A stretch of 10,484 bases of DNA from Anaerolineae bacterium (GCA_016929775.1 JAFGIE010000218.1:1-10484), one strand, 5' to 3'; positions 1 to 6,095 are shown, counted from the first letter of the stretch. A program made the numbers and translations. Notes: generated by a model from the sequence alone, not told the origin.

Positions 1-11
1 GGGGTCCGTGC

Positions 12-110
12 GCCGGGCGTCCCCACGCAGCGGCTGAAGCCACTACTACGAACGGGGAGTGGTGCCGGGCGTCCCCCCGCTGGAGCGAAGGGACGAGGAA
101 TGAGTCGGCC
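12..110. repeat. Degenerate REP-like intergenic repeat block
   Basis: A 13-bp direct repeat, GCCGGGCGTCCCC, occurs at 12-24 and again at 64-76. Between the copies is GCGGCTGAAGCCACTACTAC-type sequence, in which GGCT and AGCC can form a short hairpin. After the second copy comes GAGCGAAGGGACGAGGAATG. From general knowledge, strings of this style (self-complementary GGCTGAAGCC cores, and 'gcgaag-gacgaggaat' strings) are common as scattered intergenic elements in Chloroflexota genomes. I see no ORF with a ribosome-binding site in positions 1-180. Assignment as a REP-like element rests on style and the one direct repeat only. Confidence 0.35.
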
Positions 111-198
111 CGCCCGCATGGGACGCGCAGGCGCTGATCGGCGGGGCGTGGGCGCGATCGAGGACTCGACATAAGTGACCTTAAAAACCGAACCGTTA

Positions 199-216
199 TG
201 TCAATTTCTATTGACA
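199..216. promoter_or_regulatory. Inverted repeat overlapping a -35 box (possible operator)
   Basis: TGTCAAT (199-205) and ATTGACA (210-216) are exact reverse complements separated by four bases. The right arm contains the TTGACA -35 hexamer of the promoter at 211-239, so a protein bound to this dyad would compete with RNA polymerase. It could instead be a chance echo of the -35 sequence, since six of the seven bases in the right arm are the hexamer itself. Confidence 0.35.
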
Positions 217-239
217 AGAATGCCGGGATCGGGTATACT
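211..239 (+). promoter_or_regulatory. Strong sigma-70-type promoter for the small RNA
   Basis: TTGACA at 211-216 matches the consensus -35 exactly. A 17-bp spacer leads to TATACT at 234-239, one mismatch from TATAAT. The expected transcription start is about 245-247, which coincides with the first base (G246) of the closing helix of the predicted RNA. No ribosome-binding site and start codon follow, which fits a non-coding transcript. Confidence 0.82.
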
Positions 240-245
240 ATAGTC

Positions 246-480
246 GTCAAGTCCCGAGAGATCGAACGGTGATCTCGAAAAAGTTCGTAGAAACTCCTGA
301 AGAATCTAGGCGCCAAAGAAGTCCTGAACTGTAAAGAACGGGGCAGAGGCAAGTAGAGGAACCAGAAGTGGAGAACAGCTTCGAGAAAGCTAACTAAGTC
401 ACTTGGGGCTTGACATTTTATTGTGGGGTCGCGTCCTCGTACGTGTGCGGGCAAGGTTGAGGGCGCGGCCCCTTTTTTGT
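246..480 (+). ncRNA. Candidate structured small RNA, class unknown
   Basis: The stretch lies between a near-consensus promoter and an intrinsic terminator and is clearly more AT-rich than its surroundings. The predicted 5' end GTCAAGTCCC (246-255) pairs with GGGGCTTGAC (405-414) over ten contiguous positions, nine Watson-Crick and one G-U, closing a domain of about 169 nt. Inside it, AAGTG (366-370) pairs with CACTT (400-404) and stacks directly on the closing helix. That arm encloses a hairpin, AGCTT/AAGCT (377-381/387-391). Further hairpins are GAGATC/GATCTC (258-263/271-276) and AGTT/AACT (282-285/292-295). The middle, roughly 296-365, is purine-rich and poorly paired by eye. The size would suit 6S RNA, but I do not see the single long interrupted hairpin of that family. 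RNase P, tmRNA and SRP RNA hallmarks are also absent. Known facts about the region: none. The non-coding RNA reading is inference from promoter, pairing and terminator together. Confidence 0.68.
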
Positions 481-482
481 TT
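425..482 (+). terminator. Intrinsic terminator of the small RNA
   Basis: The arm at 425-438 (GGGGTCGCGTCCTC) pairs with 459-472 (GAGGGCGCGGCCCC) over 14 bp with two G-U pairs and no mismatch. Six T residues follow immediately (473-478), then GTTT. On the opposite strand the hairpin is followed by A-rich rather than T-rich sequence, so the signal is oriented for rightward transcription. It also lies directly after the hpt stop on the minus strand and may block read-through between the converging units. Confidence 0.88.
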
Positions 483-1111
483 CACCCTGTGGCGGGCAGC
501 CGGCGTTGGGTGATCGCCTCTTCTTTGAGGACGCCGACGAAGGGCAGGTTGCGGTAGCGCTCGTCATAGTCGAGGCCATACCCGACCACAAACCGGTCGG
601 GGAGCATAAAGCCGACATAGTCGACCTCGAGCTCAAAGAGGCGCTTGCGCGGCTTGCTGAACAGGGCGCAGACCTTGAGGCTCGCCGGCTGCCGGGTGCG
701 CAGGGTGCGCAGGATGTAGCGCAGCGAGAGCCCGGTGTCGATGATGTCCTCGACAAACAGGACGTGGCGGTCCTGGATAAAGATGTCGAGGTCCTTGGTC
801 AGGCGGACGACGCCCTGGGTCTGCGCGCTCGGCCCGTAGCGGGTGATGCCGATAAAGTCGACGTCGATCGGGATCGTGATCGCGCGCACGAGGTCGGCCA
901 TAAAGATGAACACGCCGCGCAGCACGCCCACCAGCAGGGGATCCTTGCCGGCATAGTCGGCTGAGATCTGGGCGCCGAGCGCCGCGATCCGCTCCTGGAT
1001 CTGCGCCTCGCCGATCAGCACCTCGGCGATGTCGTCGGTCAATAGCGTGGCGCGCGCTGCTGCGATCGGTGCACCCGTGCGCTCGTCCATCCTGCCCGTA
1101 TCCTCGTCCAC
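482..1111 (-). CDS. hpt: Hypoxanthine phosphoribosyltransferase
   Basis: A cytosolic purine-salvage enzyme that transfers the phosphoribosyl group of PRPP to hypoxanthine or guanine, giving IMP or GMP. The 209-residue product shows the family landmarks in order. The pyrophosphate-binding loop GVLRG is near residues 62-66, and the PRPP-binding signature VEDIIDTG is at 120-127, preceded by the usual hydrophobic strand. FSKPRKR, near 152-158, supplies the purine-contacting lysine. PDRFVVGYGLDYDERYRNLP, near 171-190, is the typical C-terminal base-binding segment. The start is uncertain. GTG at 1111 has GGAGG seven bases upstream, whereas an in-frame ATG at 1090 (202 residues) has only a weak site and is closer to the usual length of about 180. 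An ATG at 1192 would overlap the upstream gene and is unlikely. The gene follows the nuclease-like gene with about 20 bp between them, so the two are probably co-transcribed. Confidence 0.94.
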   Translation of the reverse strand: MDEDTGRMDERTGAPIAAARATLLTDDIAEVLIGEAQIQERIAALGAQISADYAGKDPLLVGVLRGVFIFMADLVRAITIPIDVDFIGITRYGPSAQTQGVVRLTKDLDIFIQDRHVLFVEDIIDTGLSLRYILRTLRTRQPASLKVCALFSKPRKRLFELEVDYVGFMLPDRFVVGYGLDYDERYRNLPFVGVLKEEAITQRRLPATG

Positions 1112-1118
1112 CCTTCCG

Positions 1119-1126
1119 CCTCCCCC
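1119..1126 (-). promoter_or_regulatory. Ribosome-binding site favouring the hpt GTG start
   Basis: On the minus strand this reads GGGGGAGG, seven bases before GTG at 1111 and just after the stop codon of the upstream gene (1131-1133). Its strength and spacing are the reason for preferring GTG at 1111 over ATG at 1090. The placement right after the upstream stop also suits translational coupling. Confidence 0.55.
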
Positions 1127-1130
1127 CGCG

Positions 1131-1562
1131 CTACAGCGCGTCTTCCTCTTCTTCGTCATAGTCGTCCGGTATGGGCTCCTCAAAGAGGCCATACTTGACG
1201 CCCAGGCTTTCGATGTCCTTGCGGTACATGAGCTTGCAGCGGACGTCGGGGTAGAGCTCGTGGAGCCGGCGCAGCTTGCGGTTCTTGCTGGTGACCAGGC
1301 GCTGCTTCATGGTCGTCAGCTCGACATACAGGTCTTCGTCGATCAGGTAAAAGTCGGGGGAGAAGGCCGAGGTGATGGTCCCTTCGCTGTCCCAGGCCAA
1401 GGGAAAGGTCATGGGCTCGTACTCCCACGCGATCTGGTAAAAGTCGAGCAGACGTGCGAACGCTTCTTCGGCGGGGTGGGAGAAGGGGTTTCCGTTGCCC
1501 CCCTCTTGCTTGGGGTTGGGGATGGGCCGGGGGACAGGTGGGCTGTTCTCACCGTCGGACAT
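1131..1562 (-). CDS. Uncharacterised protein, PD-(D/E)XK-nuclease-like pattern
   Basis: I do not recognise a named family for this 143-residue protein. A Pro/Gly-rich leader (1-28) is followed by a compact alpha/beta region. HPAEEAFARLLDFY (29-42) is a helix with glutamates. WEYEP (46-50) precedes SPDFYLIDEDLYVELTTMKQ (68-87), which fits a core of Asp70, then Glu81 in the form E-x-T. A basic stretch, KNRKLRRLHELYPD (93-106), follows. This order of helix Glu, PD, strand and E-x-(K/T) is that of PD-(D/E)XK endonucleases, with Thr83 in the place of the usual Lys. The function is therefore inference, and a catalytically inactive relative is possible. The tail (131-141) is strongly acidic. ATG at 1562 is chosen because AAGGAGGA lies about ten bases upstream and a promoter ends near 1589. 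The longer open frame upstream only reads through the divergent thioesterase gene. It is first in a unit with hpt. Confidence 0.8.
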   Translation of the reverse strand: MSDGENSPPVPRPIPNPKQEGGNGNPFSHPAEEAFARLLDFYQIAWEYEPMTFPLAWDSEGTITSAFSPDFYLIDEDLYVELTTMKQRLVTSKNRKLRRLHELYPDVRCKLMYRKDIESLGVKYGLFEEPIPDDYDEEEEDAL

Positions 1563-1588
1563 GGGCTGTGTCTCCTCCTTCTGGAGAT

Positions 1589-1617
1589 ATGATACCATGG
1601 CTGGGCGCGAATGACAA
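1589..1617 (-). promoter_or_regulatory. Promoter for the nuclease-like gene and hpt
   Basis: On the minus strand TTGTCA (1617-1612) is separated by 17 bp from TATCAT (1594-1589). Each hexamer differs from the sigma-70 consensus at one position. The expected start near 1582 leaves a leader of about 20 nt that carries the AAGGAGGA ribosome-binding site before ATG at 1562. Confidence 0.75.
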
Positions 1618-1640
1618 AGGGCAATGGCAGGGGGCAGCCT

Positions 1641-1669
1641 TTGACGCATGTCGACCTGTATGTTATCAT
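1641..1669 (+). promoter_or_regulatory. Promoter for the thioesterase gene
   Basis: TTGACG (1641-1646), a 17-bp spacer and TATCAT (1664-1669) each differ from consensus at one base. The predicted start near 1676 gives a leader of about 22 nt that includes AGGAGGT at 1688-1694. The promoter stands back-to-back with the leftward promoter at 1589-1617, with 23 bp between the two -35 boxes. Confidence 0.75.
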
Positions 1670-1697
1670 ATCCCCAGCATGCCTGCGAGGAGGTGTG

Positions 1698-2216
1698 ATG
1701 TCGAGCGAGGGAGCGGGAACAGGACGGCAGCCCAATTCGGCGGGGTGTTTCGTGTGCGGCTTGCAGAACCCGGTCGGCCTCAAGATCGCGTTCGAGGAGG
1801 ACCGTGCGCAGGGCCAAGTGCGCGCCGAGGTCACGGTGCCCGAGGCGTATCGCAGCTACCCGGGTGTGGTGCACGGCGGGATCGTGGCGACGATCCTGGA
1901 CGAGACGTCGGGGCGGGCGCTGATCGTGCACACCGGGGACCAGGACATGTTCTTTGCCACAGCCAAGTTGGAGGTGCGCTACCGACATCCCGTGCCGACA
2001 GAGACGCCGCTCGTGGCGGTGGGATGGGTGGTGCGCGCCACCGAGAACCGGGCCAAGGTCCAGGGGGAGCTGCGCCTGCGCGACGGGACGGTGCTGGCGA
2101 CGTGTGACTCGTTGATCGTGCGCCCACACACCGCGTTCCTGGCGGGATGGGACCAGGAGGCGCCCTATTGGCGTGTGTACAGCGATCAAGAACTGGCGGC
2201 TGCGCGGGGGACGTAG
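1698..2216 (+). CDS. PaaI-like hotdog-fold acyl-CoA thioesterase
   Basis: A 172-residue cytosolic protein of the hotdog-fold PaaI-type thioesterase group, which hydrolyses acyl-CoA thioesters. The substrate cannot be read from sequence. The N-terminus has CFVCG (17-21) followed by NPVGLKI, a leader common to members with a Cys-x-x-Cys start. The central YPGVVHGGIVATILDE (54-69) is the family signature: the HGG turn and the helix carrying the acidic residue (Asp68/Glu69) form the active site across the dimer interface. Later strands (LEVRYRHPVPTETPL and the VVRATENRAKVQGELR region) complete the fold. ATG at 1698 follows AGGAGGT by only three to four bases, a short spacing. No better start exists downstream, and the open frame upstream begins before the promoter. 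Other hotdog functions, such as 4-hydroxybenzoyl-CoA-type or an orphan thioesterase, are possible. Confidence 0.86.
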   Translation: MSSEGAGTGRQPNSAGCFVCGLQNPVGLKIAFEEDRAQGQVRAEVTVPEAYRSYPGVVHGGIVATILDETSGRALIVHTGDQDMFFATAKLEVRYRHPVPTETPLVAVGWVVRATENRAKVQGELRLRDGTVLATCDSLIVRPHTAFLAGWDQEAPYWRVYSDQELAAARGT

Positions 2217-2223
2217 GGGGTGG

Positions 2224-2310
2224 GCGGTTGGGGGGGCGGTTCACGAACCGCCCGTACGGGTGCGGTTGGCGGGGTGGTTCACGAACCGCCCGTACGGGTG
2301 CGGTTGGCGG
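2224..2310. repeat. 38-bp tandem repeat with internal palindromes
   Basis: Two copies of a 35-bp sequence, identical base for base, lie at 2238-2272 and 2276-2310 with a period of 38 bp. A partial third copy precedes them, since 2224-2237 matches 2262-2275 except for one base. Each unit contains the imperfect dyad GGTTCACGAACC and the perfect palindrome CCCGTACGGG. The arms AACCGCCCGT and ACGGGT-gc-GGTT extend the latter into a longer stem. The array fills most of the gap between the thioesterase stop and the response-regulator start and lacks a T-tract, so it is not a classical terminator. Either a REP-like element, of the kind built on GGTTC-GAACCGCCC in Chloroflexota intergenic regions, or a set of operator sites would fit. 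Confidence 0.85.
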
Positions 2311-2333
2311 CAAGGGAGCAGGGGGCACACAGT

Positions 2334-3032
2334 ATGGTCGATATCCTGGTCGTGGATGACGATCGCGACGTCGCACAGAGCATCGAGCTCGCCCTGCGGC
2401 GCCGTGACTTTCGGGTCAAGCTTGCGCACAGCGGGGTCGAGGCGCTCAAGACGCTGCGCCGCTACCGCCCCGACCTGGTGATCCTCGACGTGTTGATGCC
2501 GGGCATGAGCGGGTTCGACGTCTGCCGCCGCCTGCGCGCCGACCCGAATACGGCGCAGTTGCCGGTCGTGTTCCTGACGGCGCGCGGGCAGGAGCAGGAC
2601 CGGATCGAGGGTCTGCGCGTCGGCGCGGACGACTATGTGGGCAAACCCTTCAACCTCGAGGAGCTGATCCTGCGCGTGCGGGCGGTCCTGCGGCGCGTCG
2701 GTCAGGCCCCGCGTGAGGCGCCCCGCGCAGAGTTGGTGGTGGGCGATCTGCGCCTCGACTGCCGGACCTTTCAGGTGACGACGGCAGAGGCGGACGGGAT
2801 CTTGTTGACGCCAACCGAGTTCGACCTGCTCTATCACCTGATGTCGGGCGCAGGACAGGTGTTCTCGAGCGAGCGCCTGCTGCAGGAGGTGTGGGACTTT
2901 CCGTACGACACGGGGAGCACGGACCTGGTCCGCGCGCACATCAAGAACCTGCGCGACAAGATCGAACCGGATCCGAGCGCACCCAGGTACCTGCGCACCG
3001 TGCCACGGCACGGGTATACGATCGTAGAGTGA
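2334..3032 (+). CDS. Response regulator, OmpR/PhoB family
   Basis: A 232-residue DNA-binding transcription regulator activated by phosphorylation. The receiver spans residues 2-118. It has the acidic pocket Asp8/Asp9, the phosphoacceptor Asp52 in ILDVLMPG, Thr82 in FLTA and Lys104 in VGKPF, so all residues for phosphorylation and switching are present. A short linker (119-127) leads to a winged-helix domain (about 128-231) with the typical LTPTEFDLLYHLM segment, the recognition region TDLVRAHIKNLRDKIEPDP, and the wing RYLRTVPRHGYTIVE. ATG at 2334 is preceded by AGGGGG at eight bases. The longer frame starting at 2220 only translates the tandem repeat. The kinase gene starts 15 bp after the stop, so the two are surely co-transcribed and probably cognate. 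No target regulon can be read, though the repeats upstream are candidates for autoregulation. Confidence 0.95.
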   Translation: MVDILVVDDDRDVAQSIELALRRRDFRVKLAHSGVEALKTLRRYRPDLVILDVLMPGMSGFDVCRRLRADPNTAQLPVVFLTARGQEQDRIEGLRVGADDYVGKPFNLEELILRVRAVLRRVGQAPREAPRAELVVGDLRLDCRTFQVTTAEADGILLTPTEFDLLYHLMSGAGQVFSSERLLQEVWDFPYDTGSTDLVRAHIKNLRDKIEPDPSAPRYLRTVPRHGYTIVE

Positions 3033-3047
3033 ACCGGGGACGCGAGC

Positions 3048-5564
3048 ATGGCAGACGGACGGGCGCGCACAGAGGGGACATCGCAGGGCAGGATCCTGGT
3101 CATCGACGACGAGCCAGAGATCCTGATGCTGGTCAGCCGGCTGCTGCGGCGCGTGGGCTACCAAGTCGAGACCGCCGAGAGCGGGGATGTGGCGCTCGAG
3201 CGCCTGCGAGCGGGGCCCTTTTCGCTCGTCCTCTCGGATCTCAAGATGCCCCACGTCGATGGCATGCAGGTCTTTGAGGCGGTCCGCACGCACTACCCGG
3301 ACACGGAATTCATCCTCATGACCGCCTTTGGCACGATCGACTCGGCGGTATCCGTGCTCCGTCGCGGGGCGTACGACTACCTGACCAAGCCGCTGGAGCT
3401 GGACGACCTGATCTCGACGGTGGAACGCGCGCTGGAACACCGCAAGATCGTGATGCAGAACAAGCGGCTGATGGAGTTCCTGCAGGAAAAGAACGTGATC
3501 CTCGAGCACCTGCACCAACAGGAGCGGCTGCGCGCGGAACAGCTGAACCAGGTGAACGCCATCGCGCGGCAGATCACGCCGATCCTGGACACGCGCACGC
3601 TGATCGACACCGTGGTACGGTTGGTGGGGCCCGCGTTTGGCTTTGCGTCCTTTGACTTTGGGACGGTGACGGGCCAGTTGCTGCGCTTCCACGGAGCTTG
3701 GCTGGCGCCAGAGCAAGGTCCGGTCGAGGAGAGCGATTTCTGGCTGCTCACGGGGGGTGGGCGGACGCGGTACGTGCAGTGGGAGTCGGAGCAGGAGGTG
3801 GGGTACGATCTGGTCTATCCGCTGCGCGCCGGGGAACGCGTGATCGGGTTCTGGGTGGCGGATTGGGGCCCGGGGGTCGCGCAGCGCGAGCAGAGCCTGC
3901 CCTACCTGGATGCCCTGGCAGCGCAGACGGTGACGGCGCTCGAGAACGCGCGCCTGTATGCCCTGGCGCGGCGCGCGGACGAGCTGGCTTTTCTGAACGA
4001 GGTCGGGCGGGCGGCGAACCAGAGCCTCGATCTGGAGCAGACGATCCAGAGCGTGCTTGCCAGCGTGCGCACGACCTTTGACGCCTCGCTGGTCGAGATC
4101 TGCCTGTGGGGTGAGGATGGGGCGATCGAGCACGCGTACAGCCTGGTCGAAGGCGCGTACAGCCAGGACCTCGGTTCGCTGCTCGGCGCGGCGTTCTGCC
4201 AGCGCGTGGGCCGGGAGGCGACCCTGATCTGCCCCCCTGTGGAGGCGGCGCGCATCCCCGGCGCGGCGATGGTCGGGGTGCGCTCGCTGCTGGGCGTGCT
4301 CTTGCGCTTTGGCGACCGGCCGATCGGGTGCATGGGCGTGGGCAGCAGCGCTGCCAGCGCGTATGATCCGGAGGATGTGCGCCTGCTGGAAGTGGTGGGC
4401 GCGCAGGTCGCGACGGCGATCCAGAACGCACGCTTCTTTGCCGAGGTCGAGTCGGGCCGACAGACGATCCTCGAGAGCCGGAACACGCTGTTGGCGCTCT
4501 TTGACGGGATCCTGGACGGGATCTATATCGTCGATCGCGAGAACAAGGTGCTGGCGGTCAACCGCACACAGGCGGCACGGGCCGGAAACGACTTCCGGAC
4601 GCTGGTAGGTGCGGCGGCGGAACAGGCCTTTCCCGGCGGGGCGCGCGCCTTGGCGCTGATCGCCGAGACCTTTCGCACCGGCGCGCCAGGGGAGGGCGCG
4701 GAGCGCCAGGAGAGCCAAGGGAGGCGGACCGAGTGGGAGATCCGCACCTACCCGGTGTGGGGTGCGCAGGCGGGAGCGGGCGCAAGGGCGACGGGCCAAG
4801 TCGATCGCGTCGTCGTGGTGGTGCGCGATGTGACGGCGCAGCGCATGATGGAAGCCGCGCTGGCGCGCTCGGACAAGTTGGCTTCGGTAGGGCGCCTGGC
4901 GGCAGGGCTGGCGCACGAGATCAACAACCCCATGACGGTGATCTCGACCAACGCGCAGATCCTGAGCGAGGAGGTCCCGGCGACGCATCCCCACTTTGGG
5001 TCGGTCAGGCTGATCGACCGCGCGGCGCAGCGTGCGTCGCGGATCGTGCGCAATCTGCTCGACTTTTCGCGCGCCGAGCAGTTCGAGTTCGTCGAGATGG
5101 ACCTGAACCGGTCGCTGGAGGACGCGGCGGCGCTGGTCGCGGCAGAGATGCGCCGCGCCAACACCATCATAGCCCTGGACCTGGCGCCCGATCTGCCCGC
5201 GATCTGGGCCAGTCCCGATCACCTGCAGGTGGTGTGGCTCAACATGCTGCTCAACGCGCGCGATGCGATCGAGCAGGCGGGGCGCGAGGGGTTGGTGCGG
5301 ATCGCGTCCGCGCTGGACGGCGAGCGGGTCGTGGTCCACATCTCGGACAACGGGGTTGGCATCCCGTCCCAGGAGGTCAACCGGATCTATGACCCGTTCT
5401 TCACGACCAAGCCGCCCGGCAAGGGGACGGGGCTGGGGCTCTTTACGTGTTACCAGACGATCCACCGGCACGCGGGCGAGATCCGGGTGCAGAGCAAGGT
5501 GGGGAGCGGCACGACCTTTGAGGTCAGCCTGCCGCTGCTGCGCGACGGCGAGGAGGCGCGCTAG
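3048..5564 (+). CDS. Cytosolic hybrid histidine kinase, REC-GAF-GAF-PAS-HisKA-HATPase
   Basis: An 838-residue sensor kinase without membrane segments. An N-terminal receiver (15-130) keeps Asp20/Asp21, the phosphoacceptor Asp64 in VLSDLKMP, Thr92 and Lys114. A charged helix, probably a coiled coil (128-170), joins it to two GAF-like domains (about 172-303 and 313-465). A PAS-like domain (about 478-600) contains FDGILDGIYIVDRENKVLAVN and ends in VVVVRDVTAQR. The HisKA segment has the H-box LAHEINNPMT with His623, of the NtrB type. The HATPase has the N-box around Asn737 (NMLLNARDAIE), DNGVGIP (767-773) and GKGTGLGL (791-798). It should sense a cytosolic ligand or redox signal and phosphorylate the adjacent regulator. 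The receiver at the front rather than the back suggests it receives phosphate from elsewhere or modulates the kinase. ATG at 3048 has only a weak GA-rich upstream site, so translational coupling to the regulator is likely. Confidence 0.94.
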   Translation: MADGRARTEGTSQGRILVIDDEPEILMLVSRLLRRVGYQVETAESGDVALERLRAGPFSLVLSDLKMPHVDGMQVFEAVRTHYPDTEFILMTAFGTIDSAVSVLRRGAYDYLTKPLELDDLISTVERALEHRKIVMQNKRLMEFLQEKNVILEHLHQQERLRAEQLNQVNAIARQITPILDTRTLIDTVVRLVGPAFGFASFDFGTVTGQLLRFHGAWLAPEQGPVEESDFWLLTGGGRTRYVQWESEQEVGYDLVYPLRAGERVIGFWVADWGPGVAQREQSLPYLDALAAQTVTALENARLYALARRADELAFLNEVGRAANQSLDLEQTIQSVLASVRTTFDASLVEICLWGEDGAIEHAYSLVEGAYSQDLGSLLGAAFCQRVGREATLICPPVEAARIPGAAMVGVRSLLGVLLRFGDRPIGCMGVGSSAASAYDPEDVRLLEVVGAQVATAIQNARFFAEVESGRQTILESRNTLLALFDGILDGIYIVDRENKVLAVNRTQAARAGNDFRTLVGAAAEQAFPGGARALALIAETFRTGAPGEGAERQESQGRRTEWEIRTYPVWGAQAGAGARATGQVDRVVVVVRDVTAQRMMEAALARSDKLASVGRLAAGLAHEINNPMTVISTNAQILSEEVPATHPHFGSVRLIDRAAQRASRIVRNLLDFSRAEQFEFVEMDLNRSLEDAAALVAAEMRRANTIIALDLAPDLPAIWASPDHLQVVWLNMLLNARDAIEQAGREGLVRIASALDGERVVVHISDNGVGIPSQEVNRIYDPFFTTKPPGKGTGLGLFTCYQTIHRHAGEIRVQSKVGSGTTFEVSLPLLRDGEEAR

Positions 5565-5600
5565 CGGCGGGCGCCGGGCGAACGGGCGAGGGAGGCAGGG

Positions 5601-6095
5601 GTGGCAAAGAAGGGACGACAGCTGCGCACGAACGCCATGCGGCTGCTCGAAGCGCACGGCGTCCCGTACGACGTGATCGCGTTCTCGTCCGAGATCCATT
5701 CGGCCGACGGCGTGGCGAACGCGCTGGGCCTCGATCCGGCAGAGGTGTACAAGACGCTGGTCGTGCAGCGCGCGCGGGGCAAGCCGTTGCTGGTCATGAT
5801 CGTCGGCGACCGGGAGATCGATCTAAAGGCGCTCGCCGCTTCGGTGGGCGAGCGCAAGCTGTCCATGGCGACGCACCGCGATGCAGAAGCGCTGACCGGG
5901 CTGCAGGTGGGTGGGATATCGGCGCTGGCGTTGCTCAACCGCGGGTTCGAGGTGTGCATCGACCAGGCGGCGCGGGAGCGGACAGCGGTGGTGGTGAGCG
6001 CAGGACAGCGCGGCGTAGACGTGCGCCTGCGCGTGGACGACCTGGTGCGCGTGACGGCGGCACGCTGGGTGGATGCGACGGGTCAGGAGGCCTGA
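5601..6095 (+). CDS. ybaK: Cys-tRNA(Pro) deacylase, YbaK/EbsC family
   Basis: A 164-residue member of the YbaK family, cytosolic enzymes that hydrolyse Cys-tRNA(Pro) formed when prolyl-tRNA synthetase mischarges tRNA with cysteine. The N-terminal TNAMRLLEAHGVPYDVIAF (10-28) is the typical opening helix and strand. VYKTLV (49-54) carries Lys51, the position of the conserved catalytic lysine. MIVGDREIDLKAL and the GGISALAL segment (late, around 103-110) match the family, where GG-S-P-G is more usual, so the Ser-Ala-Leu form is a mild deviation. GTG at 5601 is five bases after GGAGG. The gene follows the kinase by 36 bp on the same strand and may be carried on the same transcript, though the functions are unrelated. 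Its 3' end overlaps the end of scpB by 13 bp. Members acting on other mischarged tRNAs exist, so the exact substrate is inference. Confidence 0.9.
   Translation: MAKKGRQLRTNAMRLLEAHGVPYDVIAFSSEIHSADGVANALGLDPAEVYKTLVVQRARGKPLLVMIVGDREIDLKALAASVGERKLSMATHRDAEALTGLQVGGISALALLNRGFEVCIDQAARERTAVVVSAGQRGVDVRLRVDDLVRVTAARWVDATGQEA

Noticed and set aside
198..272. A 24-codon ORF starting ATG at 198, overlapping the promoter and the first hairpin of the small RNA
   Set aside because: It has no ribosome-binding site and begins upstream of the predicted transcription start, so the strong promoter could not express it.
246..414. Assignment of the small RNA as 6S RNA
   Set aside because: Size, closing helix and promoter would fit, but the expected long, symmetrically bulged hairpin with a central bubble was not seen. 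I left the class open.
506..1592. Open frames on the plus strand opposite hpt and the nuclease-like gene
   Set aside because: They are antisense shadows of well-supported minus-strand genes, have no family features, and lack ribosome-binding sites.
1563..2189. N-terminal extension of the nuclease-like gene frame
   Set aside because: It runs antisense to the thioesterase gene and across both divergent promoters. ATG at 1562 has the ribosome-binding site.
2241..5699. A 1152-codon open frame on the minus strand opposite the regulator and kinase
   Set aside because: The composition (rich in Arg, His, Gln, Asp) is typical of the complement of a GC-rich gene. The plus strand encodes two proteins with complete catalytic motifs.
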